A stretch of DNA of 64,000 bases from Anaspis maculata (Eukaryota; Arthropoda; Insecta; Coleoptera; Scraptiidae), in the NCBI GenBank assembly GCA_949128115.1, contig OX421963.1, positions 79,851,635 through 79,915,634 of the forward strand, in the 5' to 3' direction. The position numbers and the translations under genes are program-made. The first letter of the stretch is position 1. Each line of letters starts with the position of its first letter. Shown here in pieces: positions 29,697-40,690 of this stretch. Below the pieces are notes generated by a model that was not told where the DNA came from, did no database searches, and saw only the letters and a program-made list of their open reading frames with translations.

Positions 29697-30889
29697 TGGG
29701 TGATATCGTCATCAATATTGGTGCTACAGCCCTGCAAAGATCTTGATTACTTTCTCAAACGTCTTTTGTCATTCCTACCAATCTTCAGTTTTAGTACTTC
29801 AATCTACCATGTCAAAAGTAGGCGGCTGTTTGAAGTGTCTGGGGCAAGCCCAAGAATGAAAGCTGTTTAAGGCCAAGGACTCGGCCAAGGACCAAGTACA
29901 ATGGCTGTCGGGGTTAATGCCAGAGTACTTTTAGAAGTCCTAATTGAGCTATTAGACTGCATTACAGTTGGAGTAAAATGTAGAAATATTGTCACATGAA
30001 AGATTATGGCGTGTGTGAAATGGTGTTGGGATAATTACTGACTGATGTTGGCCTAAAACCTTCGACGACCTCTCCGCTTGCTTCTCCTGCGACGTCCTTG
30101 TGGTCCACATCTACGGCGAAGCCCTTTGGTCGCATTATGGCTCCTAAAGATGATCTTGTACTGTGCTTCATTGGTTAAGGGAATTTTGTGGTGCGTGTCT
30201 TTAACTCAAGGTGACCAACCGTCCTGATTTGGTGAGGACAGGTTTAGATTTTTCACCTTTGTCCTGTTTCACGTTCATGTACTGATTTGTCCTGATTTCA
30301 AGAAAAAATATGTATTGTTCTGGTTTCAAGTGAAGTCTTGGTGTTTCTTAATGATCACATTTGAATTTCTTGTGTTATTAATTGGGCTGCCAGGTCTATT
30401 TTAAAAAGAACAATTTTTTTTTCGACGGTGTTTTTCACTCTCTTCACTCCCAGACCCAGACACAGTCCAGGAACATAAGCGCCGTTTGGAGGGGCAAGGG
30501 GAACAGTTGCAAGATTTTCCCTTGCGGCGCTTTTTGCTCGCAGTATTTTTTTTCTCCTGCCTGGCCATTGAATAAAAGTGGCCTCACCAATGGAAACATC
30601 CACGAGTCACCACAACTTTTTTTTGGAAGAATTCTTTTTTTACTTTGATTTTGCTTTCACTTCACCAAACAGGATCGAATGGGATACAGCGTTATCTATT
30701 CCAAGTCTGTGGGCAGACCGGAGACGACTTGGGGGCTGTAAGGACAAGGTCATTGGGTTCTAGAGAAGACACACCAAGACGACGCTGGAAGGTGATGGTT
30801 AATGGCGGGGGGTGTTCTCAGGCTTTGGAGAACATTCTAAAAAAAATGGGACATGGAAGGCTCTTTGGTGTATGCCTAAATTTAGTCAT

Positions 30890-31180
30890 TTAATCGTTTC
30901 CGGTTTGTTCTTGTAATTCGTTCCTTCCAAAAATCCCCATTGAAAAAAGTCCAAAGCTGAAACAGCAGGTGATCTCTAAAGCCAAGTGATGTTGCCGGAT
31001 TTGAGAACAATTTGGAAATATTTCTCGCAAAATTTCCATTGCTGCTCTCGCTGGATGTGCGGTGGCACCGTTTTGTTGGAACAAGAATATAACCAGTCCT
31101 GAATGTTTTACTAAACTTTTAACCGTTTGTTGGTATACTGTGTAGTTACGCATGCGTTGTTGAGTAGAATATCGTACCAG
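30890..31180 (-). pseudogene. Tc1/mariner-superfamily transposase fragment, right-arm copy
   Basis: Minus-strand mirror of 25,265-25,555 with the same FQQNGATAHPARAAMEILRE block. The open frame is longer here (start near 31,153, reading YTVYQQTVKSLVKHSG first) because of a few base differences between arms. Fragment only; the aspartate of the usual QDGA block is Asn. Confidence 0.7.
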
Positions 31181-31544
31181 AATAAATTTCTCAAGTTTTT
31201 ACTTCAGAAATTTCAAAATGACAATTGACAAGTACCTACCTGACTAAATCGGAACCATAGCCACTCTTCAGGGTAGTGAAATTACTTTCTGGACACTTGT
31301 AGGTACAAATAATAATAGGTGAGTATGTTAAGAAATATGCACCAATTGCCTACTCCAGATCCAAGTTTCAAATTTTATCTACGATTCGTTGCCTGAACGC
31401 TGGCGCCGATGACAAACCAAAAGGCAAACGCGTGCTATTACTATAGCACTATAGCCCCCTACCCGGAACCGTGAACTCTGTGATGGACTGGTAGTCACTT
31501 TTCTCCGGGCTATGGTTCTACATAATATAAACATTGCAGTTTAA

Positions 31545-33259
31545 ATTACACTACACAGACCGCCGAATAACATGCTGAAACATCCGCTGGCAATCTGCAA
31601 CAAGGCAACAACAATGCATCGCAAGCCGGCCAAACACAATAAGAAAACTGTTTACATTCCCACGACTTTTCCATTAATCAAGCCCGTCAACCTGGCGGCG
31701 GCTTTTCTGGCGTAACACCCGCCCCGTCCTTCCGCTGAAAAAATTTTTGCTGCAGAAAAGCGAAAGAATTAATTATTTTGACACGGAAGCGAACAAATAA
31801 TCCGCCGCTGCAGCAGCTCTCCTGTCTGAAAGTCCGTGAATTGGTTTAACACATAATTTAATGCGGATTACAACCACGGTGGCGTGGCGGGCGCGTAAAT
31901 AAAAACTGCTTTTTACCAGCCAGCCGCCCGCTCAAATTGGATGTATATTGCGCAAAAAATAATATGAAACGGGATCCCGGCAAGGTGAAAAAAGCAAAAT
32001 TAAAAAACGCTTGCTTTTTATTTAAAAATAATCAAGTTATTACACGAGTGTGATGCTGCCAGCACGCAAACACAGAGCAAGGCAAAAAAGCGGTGCCGGA
32101 ATGGGGCAGGCACCTGTGTTTTCGCATGCATTATTTGGCATCAGCGGAAAAACTGAATTTTGTACGTGTGTGTGGTAGTTGCTAACTTTTCGGAAATTTT
32201 TTGTTGGCAGCGCTGTGAAAACAATTATTGAAGCAATTATGGATTTTGCTTTGCACCGCACAACAGCAATGCAATTTTAAATTTATCATGAAACCTGTAC
32301 TGCCCAAGAGAGAACTATATAGGTGTCAGCTTAGTTCGCCTTTTATTCATGATAGTTTTATGATTTCAGCGTGTTGTTTATCTTAAAAAGTAATTAGGTT
32401 GTGAAATGTAATCCTCCCAGTTCCCAGATGTGCCGTTTCCGATTCTGTGTTGGCTGTCTCTTGGTATATTCCTTCTATTCTTCTCACCAGCCTGATATGT
32501 AATATACTACTGCAAAGAAGGCTTCAACACAGCAAAAGTGAGGGCTAGGCATTCGTTCTCTATTTGACTGCAATTCTTCTCGGTCGCCTTCTGTGTTCCT
32601 ACTTCATATGCTTGAGCATAACCAAGACAAGGTTCAGGTATGAATCATCAATTAAAATGACGAATCACTTGAATATGTCTACTCAGATTCTGTCAAACTG
32701 ACCAGATAAGATATTGATACGCCCAAGTTTTACTCTTTTAGGTAAGTATTTACCTACGTCAACTTATTTGAATTCAACACTCTTGTAACTAGATGTAGTT
32801 ATCGAATGGGCCAAATTGTCTAGAACAAAATGAACTTGCGTTGGTTCATGATGTTCATTTGAATGGTAAATCAGGCGTGTTAAGGAGTCAAGGAATTCGG
32901 GTAGATATACCAATAGAATAAAGACAATAAGTGATATGTTGAACCCCAAACGATTTCATGTATTTACCACTAACTTCTGCCTCATCAACAGTACGTGCCC
33001 ACGACTTCTATCCTCCTGGGAATGAAAAGACCCTCTAGGATAATAATAATTTACTGAACACTTTCACGTTGTATTAAGTTCAAGATGATAGTTACTAGTT
33101 AGGCTTGCGTCAACATAGAGATGTGTAGATGTTGGTACCTACATTTGTTTCAATTTGGAAGGGTCCTCAGGCATGAACCATCAAGCTGATTCTTACGAGC
33201 CTGCGTGTGGTGACCCCTCATTTCTTACCTGCAGAATCGGCTTTCTTTGTTTGTGAATA
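31545..33259. other. Unassigned sequence; GC-richer first half
   Basis: 31,550-32,280 is unique-looking, with GCGGCGG and CCGCCGCTGCAGCAGC patches. No coding feature is supported on either strand. The second half is AT-rich with no structure seen. Confidence 0.45.
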
Positions 33260-33740
33260 GCCTTAGATGTCTGTTGTGTAGTCGTCGCTAATGTCTCTTT
33301 TGGGGAACTGGGTTTTGCCTTTGTCTCTTAATTTATTTTCATCCGTGAATGACACAATGAACTCTGAATGGCGCGTTCACAAGTCTCTTTATTTGGACTG
33401 TCAACGCAACTTTACCATCATGAATATACTCAACACCGGTGAAAATATCGAGTTGCATGACATTTGGTGTAGTGGACTTTGGCTGGTTTGAAACTGCAAA
33501 CGAAGTATGGATGGATCTGGGGACTTGAGCTCACACTTGTGGACTGGACTTTTCAGTCACCTTCTCCCCAAGTGAAGAGCTACATTCATCCTCAACCGCT
33601 TACAATTGACACCAGCACTCAGGTCACTATTGTCAGATACCTACTTTCCACAAAGATTGTTCTCCGTGATCACGACTTTATACAACGTGACTGTTCGGTG
33701 ACACACATGTTCCGATTTATTTCAATGAGAACGAGACAAT
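33260..33740 (+). pseudogene. Probable BEL/Pao RNase H-region remnant
   Basis: Heavily frameshifted plus-strand pieces fit the region after RT in BEL/Pao. SSHLWTGLFSHLLP at about 33,529-33,570 resembles the SHPLWWxGPxWL block. MNILNTGENIELHD near 33,420 resembles the stretch that usually precedes a SRG block. LFSVITTLYNVTVR with MFRFIS near 33,660-33,720 resembles the SSFxKLxRVxAYxxRF block. The order and spacing fit, but identity is low and every block needs a different frame. It could be chance; I hold it as probable only. Confidence 0.45.
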
Positions 33741-36700
33741 CACAAGACTTTCCTTGTTGCTCTGATCAGTACGCCTTGATTATGATTCTTCCGGGTTTCC
33801 TCTTCATAGATGGTCTCACACATGCTCAGCTGACCTTGATGATCAGTGGAACTTGACGAAGAGATAGTCACGCGGCATGCGTCAGAAAAATGGTTGACTC
33901 GGAAAGCTATGCCAGGCAGAACCAAGTGAAGATTAATAACCCTTGGCAAACAAGTGTGGTCAACAGGATGGTTTGACGACTATAGAAGCTGAAAGTAATT
34001 GCTCACTCACGATCGAAGGTGCCCGCTGGACTTGGACTAGTAAACCCACGTATCGCCGGTGATGACAACTAGAAGACCACCTCTCAATAGCTGGAGGAAC
34101 AGATCCAAGCTTAAGCAGGCTGCCGCAGTTACCTCGGGCAGACCCGCCATCTCTAAGACTGATTTAAATCCCGAGATGGAAGGTCGAATGGCTGTTGCTT
34201 CCTCTGTTTCTCTTTTGTCTGAGTCTTGTCATATATTGTTTTGATAATTGGATTTGATTTGGAAATGTTGACCGCAACTGACTGTTAACCTTGCAGATGG
34301 TTGAAGAATCACAAACTGGAGAAACGGTGGAGAAACCCCCCCCCCCCCCATGGTATGTTTGGAAATCCAACCTGTTCTCACGTTCTTGCCTGATTTAAGC
34401 AAAAAGATCTTATCAGTGGAAGACTGAAGAAACTCGTAACAGTTGAAAGAAAAACTGAGAGGCAAAGGAGGCTTCACGGATGATAAATATACCTTCTGCT
34501 CGCGATCTCAACTTTGTTGCCTTCTTGGTACGATTAATTTATTTTCAGAACACACACACAGGTTACTTGCATGAGTGAGGAACGATCTTCAGCACCTTTC
34601 CGTTGGCAGTCTTGGAGAGTAGCAGTTTTTGTCGATTTCTAGCAGCTCGTAGATATAAGGTCAAGCAGAAGAGCATTTCAACGGTGTAGAAGACTCCCTG
34701 TCGTCGTGCTGGAGATGGCATCTTGCGGTTGGAAAGAGTCATCGGGCGTCGACGAGTATTGGAGTTAAATTGGTATGACTAGGTTATACTTAGTGCGGAC
34801 GCTAAGAGCTAAAATCGGAATGAACCTTGCAAATAGTGATGGAAGCATGAAATTCGGTAAACATACTCGGAATGAGCCCCTTTTTCAGATAATAGGTAGA
34901 GCCACGCTGAATTTTGACCAGAAGAGGGCTCGGAGGGCTCCTGAAAGTTGAAGGTGCTATAACTCCTACCAAACCGCTTATCAGTATCGTTTTAGTAATT
35001 AAAACGGAAACTTAAGAATATATAGTAAACATTGACAACGTTTATTGCCTTGTCCCAGGAATTTTTCAACGTGGAAAAAAAGTTCTTCGGCAGATTACAA
35101 AAATTGGTTCCTCAAAGATCCTCAACTTTTCATTTGAGAAGAGGTAACTTACCCAGATATTCCGAACCGCTACCGCCACAGGCGACTATATCAAAAAGAG
35201 AGTTAATGTTATGAAGAATGAAGTAATTTTTCAGCCAGGGAAAAGTGGTCAGTGTTTAAAATAAGGTATCTCAAAAGAATGGAGAAGAGATGAGTGTCTA
35301 AACTAAATGAAACCTTCATTAGCACCGCTTTAAAACCCGAGGACGTAAAGAAGCACTGCAAATAGGGTACTGGGATGGAATGATGCGAGTTACGATTACA
35401 TCACTCACGTTTGAAACGGGGTCTTTATGCGAAACCCCACATATCTCGTCCCATCATCATCATATCTATAAAGACACGGAATCCGGGAGTGTGTTAAAAG
35501 CCCTGAAGGGGTCTGGGAAGGGTGCAGAGGCATGGCTGCAGGCGTTTCTGCTGCTGCTGCTGCGATGATGGACTAGTTTTAATTAAATTTCGAGCCCGGA
35601 ATAATTGGATGGTGCTTAATAATCGCGCGTGTATCGGGAAGAGGAAGAAGGGGAGGAGGGCCGTGCTACCCGGATGGTTGTCTTTGAATGCCATATCTTC
35701 GTCGATGGATATCGAGGAGCAGACGGGCGAGGAGGCGCGCTATATCCGGGTAATTGCATTATGAGGAGGCGGGTGCGAGGGGACGGGTTGGCGAATTTAA
35801 GCAAAGTTGCCGTGGATGAAATTGTATTGTTGTCGACGGCGGCAACATCGCAATAATAAGATTCGCCGGTTGGAGTTTCCACTTGCCGCGAGGAAAGTGG
35901 AAAATGGACGTAATGTAATTCAATCAGCCCGAGGGGCTAGGGGTGGAAAAGGGCACAAGGAGGCAGGTATAGTGGTAGTACACCTCGACGGCGGCGGCGG
36001 TGTGGTGGTGGTGTAATTGAGGGCGGGCTACTTTAAATTCAAGCGCTCTTCGTGTTAATCTAATACTCGCATTGTAAGCGCACCCGATGATTGCGGATCC
36101 CGGAACTACTTCCCCAACTCTCGGGCGAAGCCCAAACAATACCTACAACTTATTCCATTTATATGTGCGTTGTTCGGGAAGCTGAAGCTGAATTATTACC
36201 CGGTATTAGATTTGTAAACTTTGCGACTGGGATGATGCGTCTACAGAGGGGAAGTAGTCGTAAATACGTGCTACCTGTTTCCCGAACGACGACGAAAGAT
36301 AAATCCAGACCGCGTGTCGTCGTCATAGGGCAATCGACTACTGCTAGAGTTCCTAATGCATTCCGTTACGACCAGACGTCGAGTAATTGAAATCCGGGAT
36401 GAAGTTTCAGTTAGGTAGGTACTCCTTGGATTTCCGGGCAGATTTGGCTCGCTGAGTGTACCTACCTACTCGTCGACGACGTCTTCAATTAGAGGCGAAT
36501 TGCCAAACAAAGCGCTTACTGAAACTCAGAGACATCGCTCAGAGGGCTTTCCCCAAATTTTCATCCTGCAGTACGCCATTGTACTCTTCTCGTACCTACG
36601 TCCGATACAAATTTATCGTGCGGAACAAAAAGTGCGGCGTGTTAGATTTCCCACGTTGAGTGTCGGCGGTGTAAGGGTTTTTTGCGCGCCCCCGTCCCTT

Positions 36701-37127
36701 TAATCATTCCTCGGGATATTGTGCGAATCCTCTCCAGCCAGCTACTCTAACCGATATCTCGGCGAACCCTACGTCGTTTGATGTGCGCCTCTCCAATGAA
36801 ATTATGCGATACCGGATTTTTTGCGTGTTTCAACGCTTCCATCTGTTCTTTGGTGTGAAAAAAATTCGTCCTCCGGTTGATGCCACATCTTCCGCCTTCG
36901 TCCGTCCTGAACGAAAATCATAGATTTGAATCGAGTTCCGAGTGGCACAGGTAGGTATTCTCGCTATGGAAAAACTTTCAGTTTGTTAAAGCCACCAAAA
37001 CTTTGGCTTCCTTATAGCTAAAGGGCGGGTTTATGTATGCATGGGAATATGTTCCATGGCTTTCCAGGTGCCGCGATAATGCGTTCACCGTGTGAAAATT
37101 TATTGAACACGTTTATATGCCCAAGAT
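33741..37127. other. Unassigned sequence with GC-rich island at about 35.5-36.7 kb
   Basis: A run of 13 C at 34,327-34,339, a GCTGCTGCTGCTG tract near 35,553 and GCGGCGGCGG near 35,990 were seen. Many overlapping frames in the 35.5-36.7 kb stretch are open because of composition (few stop codons); none shows a domain. It may be host regulatory DNA or an unannotated first exon, but I cannot support a gene. Confidence 0.4.
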
Positions 37128-37207
37128 CTTGCGGGATTCGAACACGTGTATTGTATAATATGTCTACCCAGAATCTTGCGCTATAATCAAAGGCGTTCCA
37201 CTCGGGG
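37128..37207 (-). repeat. tRNA-like unit (possible tRNA-derived SINE head)
   Basis: Reverse-strand sequence has CCCGAGTGGAACGCC (A-box-like, similar to the D-arm of long-arm tRNAs) and GTGTTCGAATCCCGC (B box) about 50 bases further on. No acceptor-stem pairing was found by eye, so it is not called a functional tRNA. Confidence 0.42.
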
Positions 37208-40129
37208 TATACTTTCCGTGAAGAAAAGAACTGGAAACTTTCTTGACAGTTACTTACGGGGCTCCGAAAATTTGAAACAGCGATTAAATTTGTTATGTAC
37301 TCGGTTACGTCTGCCGTCTGCCTCACTATGTCCCACTGCCCCTAGACAGCCTCGGGTCTCGGATTCACGGTTCAACTGAAAACAAAAGCCACGAGATACC
37401 CAACAAACTCTTGGTTATTGAAGCCGTTGTTGCTTTGTGATCCATTCATTCGAAGTAATTGCAGAGTAGAGGTAGGTAGATACGTAGGGCTCGCGATTAC
37501 TTACTGTTGAAAAACTTTATTCAACGACCAGTTCAGTCCTTATCCGGGACATGTATGGCAATGTGGTTCCCAAATAAAGGACATGTATTATTTCTGAAGA
37601 TAAGTGAATAGATGAACACCTGCTGGCAAGTCGCTAAGCCGCTGTCGGTAAGATAAGTAGATACTTACGAAACGACTTCCGGAAAAGTTGAATGTGTCAC
37701 AGTACCTGCCGACTCCCACTTCATTCCAAAAATCTTGGATTAGAGACGTATCTACGGTTGCTGCTTTCTACGACGAAGACGAAGTTGTTATTGCAGTCTA
37801 CCCCCAGAAGGTCGAGGTACCTACTTGTAAAGGTGAGATGCAGCCAGAGGGACTGTACTTCTGCTGGTTGCTCGTGCGGTGAACTCTTGACACGAATACG
37901 TTATTTTTGTTATGGTGTAGTTTAGCAATCAGCATCATTCTCTTGAGAGGGCGCCAGTACAAAATAATAACCGGATTACGGAAATCGCCGGTGATTTGCT
38001 GTTTTCTCACATGATCTGATGATTCGTTCTGTTACGCATGAAAGGGTGTTTGCAACAACGTTATCTTGTATTGCGTACCATTGTACGTTTCATTATCACG
38101 GTGTTTACTTAGACTCTGGCTGGTATTTATGTGATGTTTCCACAGTCCATGATGCCTATAGAAGATCAAGTCGCGTATTAAGTAAGACTGAGTGGAATTG
38201 TTTTAGAGTCAAACTGATTCAAGACTCAGTTGAAGTTGAATTCAACACTGAATTGACCTGAGAGCAATTCATGAGAGTAGCGTAATGCTCACACCCGTTT
38301 TTATCTTTTCAGAACCATATGACCATGACCAAACCACCGCCTTTCACTTGCTTTCAATATTGTCAGTTGGATTGTTACATTAATTTGTGAAGTTGATTGT
38401 TAATGAAATCAGAAGTTGATTTTATTCATTGTTTCACTTTTCGTTTTGAGTAGGTAACGATAAACCTTTCCGGCTATAACCGACCAAAACGGTCTAGAAG
38501 TACTTGTGGCTCGGTACCTATAAACGTTCCTACGCGAATTGTGCTAATTTTCCCCCGGCTAGACAGAGGGTGCGTATTAGGGGGGGTTCAATAAAATATA
38601 TGAAAGTAGTGGTTAGGGCGCCACAAGATTTTGAAAAATTAGCACACGGTAAATCTTGAAAACACGCGTAGGTGGGGTCTTTAATAACGGCACAAGAATT
38701 AAAACAGTTAGATTGACAGTTAATTTGAATTGAAAACGTTTTACACTGTGAAGAATTGAAGACCCTTGAATCAAAAGTTACTTAATTACGAACTTAATTA
38801 TTTTGATTGAAGAAGAAAATAATAACAGATATTGATATAGTACGTTCGGTGTTTTTGAAAGTTACATTTCGAAGAAAACCATTATTTCATTACTACATTA
38901 CTACTGTACTAGAAAAAGATATTGGCCTGGACTCACTCACTGACATTATTAAGGTGAATTCACAACGCCGATGTCAGAGTAACACGGCAGTCTGATGGAC
39001 TGAGTAGTAAGTCAGCTCCAAAGCAGTCAATCGAACGCGTTGTCCAGCACTGCTCACTTTGTGTGACCAACCCTTCACCTCTGGGGTGACCACGTCCCTT
39101 AAAGTTGCTGAATGTGAACCAAGGTACTGGAAAATAGTCGGGGTATGGTACAAAGCGCTTTGTGATACCACTACAGTACTTATAGTGATAAGTTCAGGGA
39201 AAATGGCGTTCTCAGATGGGGGCGAAAATGTAATTTATACAGGGCTAAACAAACGCATACAACCTGGCTCTTGCTGAAAGTCCTTGATGCTGCCAGCAAC
39301 TCTCGGCGACGAGTTCATGTGAGTCAAGTAGAGGAAATAAACGAAGTTAATGTTCGTCCTCGCAGTGGTGTTGAGTATGGAAAGTTCCTTGTAAGCTGGC
39401 AGTCTAGCTCGAGCACTAATCCGCCAATGTAAATAGTCGAGAACAAGACTTGAGAAGCGGAATCTTCACTATGAGAAGAAAATCCTCGAACGGAAACCAA
39501 AAGGAAAATAAAAACCCTAAAAAAATATCTTTTAGACGTTATACTATGAAAGTCGTTCGATGCTTACCTTTTTATTTCTCTGTATGCCAAAAAAAAAAAG
39601 GTCCAGACAAATTTCGTATTTTGTCGACGTTGTCGATATATTCCGCGGAAGGAAAAGATTCTGCTCTTCCGGTTCGATACAGCACATGTACGTAAAGTAC
39701 GGAGAACCCTGGAAGAATAATCTATGACGTCGAGGTCGAGGAAGGGAATCGAAAATGTCATAATACCGTACCTCGAATGAAATGGGTTCCAAATTAATTA
39801 CGCTCTTGCTGCGCTTAATCCTCCAAGGAGTGATTCGAGATCCTGCCCAACACTGACAAGGAGTCTAAAATATTTCAGTTACTGCCGGATAATCCCCCAA
39901 ATGGGTGTGGAAAATAACCAACGATATAATTTCCTTGCAGCACCTAACTGGATCAGCGAAGAGAGATTTTCAATGCACGTGTATCGAACTGACGGGCGAT
40001 TTCTCGAGGTAGGTACCGTTTTTTTTGCTGCGCAGAGATAAGGAATCCGAAATAAAAATATAGGTACCTATACTACGTAGGTAGGCACCTAATAGATAAT
40101 TCAAGGAATGACCATCGCAGTGGGAAAAC
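37208..40129. other. Unassigned sequence
   Basis: Unique-looking sequence with several GTAGGTAC fragments (37,470, 40,010, 40,060). No coding region, RNA gene or long repeat is supported. Frames at 37,688-38,261 and 39,059-39,277 have no domain. Confidence 0.4.
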
Positions 40130-40690
40130 TGGTCATTACACGGCATTTCCTGACGTACAGTAATTTATCGTCCTACAGTAAGAATTGGTGGAGCTGTTTG
40201 GTGTTGTCGGGCTTTGGATAGGAGTGGATAGCGACCACCTTGTCTGGTAACGGCCAAGATCTTTAGAAGAAACAAGGTATTCTAGAAACTTCTGGCATGC
40301 CGAACTTGCATTTTGTTGGGATGATGACGACTCCATATTCTTGCAGACGTTAATGTCTGACGGGATACCGATCCGGGCTTGCTCTGGCAATTGGCTTCGT
40401 TAGTCACCGCAAGGTCGCCAGTCTTCATTGGACTTTGGTACTAGGTGTAAAGGTGATACCCAGCAACTTTCGGATGAACATGCCGAACCATTGCCTCGGA
40501 CTCCTTCCCAGCTATCCGTAGCTTCTCGAGAGCAAGCCGACGCGGTCCTTTGGCGATTGGAGGTGGAACTTTGGATCGTTGATGGGTGATTGAACAGGCG
40601 ACGCGGTTGGGAGTGAGGATCACTGGTCGCCCTCAGTGATCTCCTCCGTCGTTTCCCGACTTGTAGGAGCAAGTGGTTTCGCATTTATGA
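40130..40690 (-). pseudogene. Gypsy retrotransposon reverse transcriptase remnant
   Basis: On the minus strand, RRLALEKLRIAGKESEAMVR (near 40,560) then, after a frameshift, CWVSPLHLVPKSNEDWRPCG (about 40,465-40,403) are the N-terminal RT blocks of Gypsy elements. After a deletion that removes the central catalytic YVDD region, EYGVVIIPTKCKFGMPEVSR (about 40,341) and LPDKVVAIHSYPKPDNTKQL with HQFL (about 40,200) give the RT thumb. The catalytic core is missing, so it is inactive. Its thumb wording is close to that expected for the plus-strand Gypsy remnants at 57.4 and 61.0 kb, possibly the same family. Confidence 0.82.

Larger units (their letters stand above)
28324..31543. repeat. Right arm of the 3.2-kb inverted duplication
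   Basis: This is the arm in its presumed original orientation, since it continues the Jockey reading on the minus strand from copy B of the direct duplication. From its left end it holds Jockey RT start, linker and endonuclease, Gypsy integrase, an unrecognised frame (30,355-30,603 minus), and a mariner-like transposase fragment. The right end is AT-rich at 31,516-31,543, followed by ordinary unique sequence. Confidence 0.95.

Noticed and set aside
24901..31543. Pure assembly artefact from a palindromic read
   Set aside because: Not excluded, but the arms differ at many single bases, differ by one base in length and the junction also has a 225-bp direct duplication, which a simple missed-adapter read would not make.
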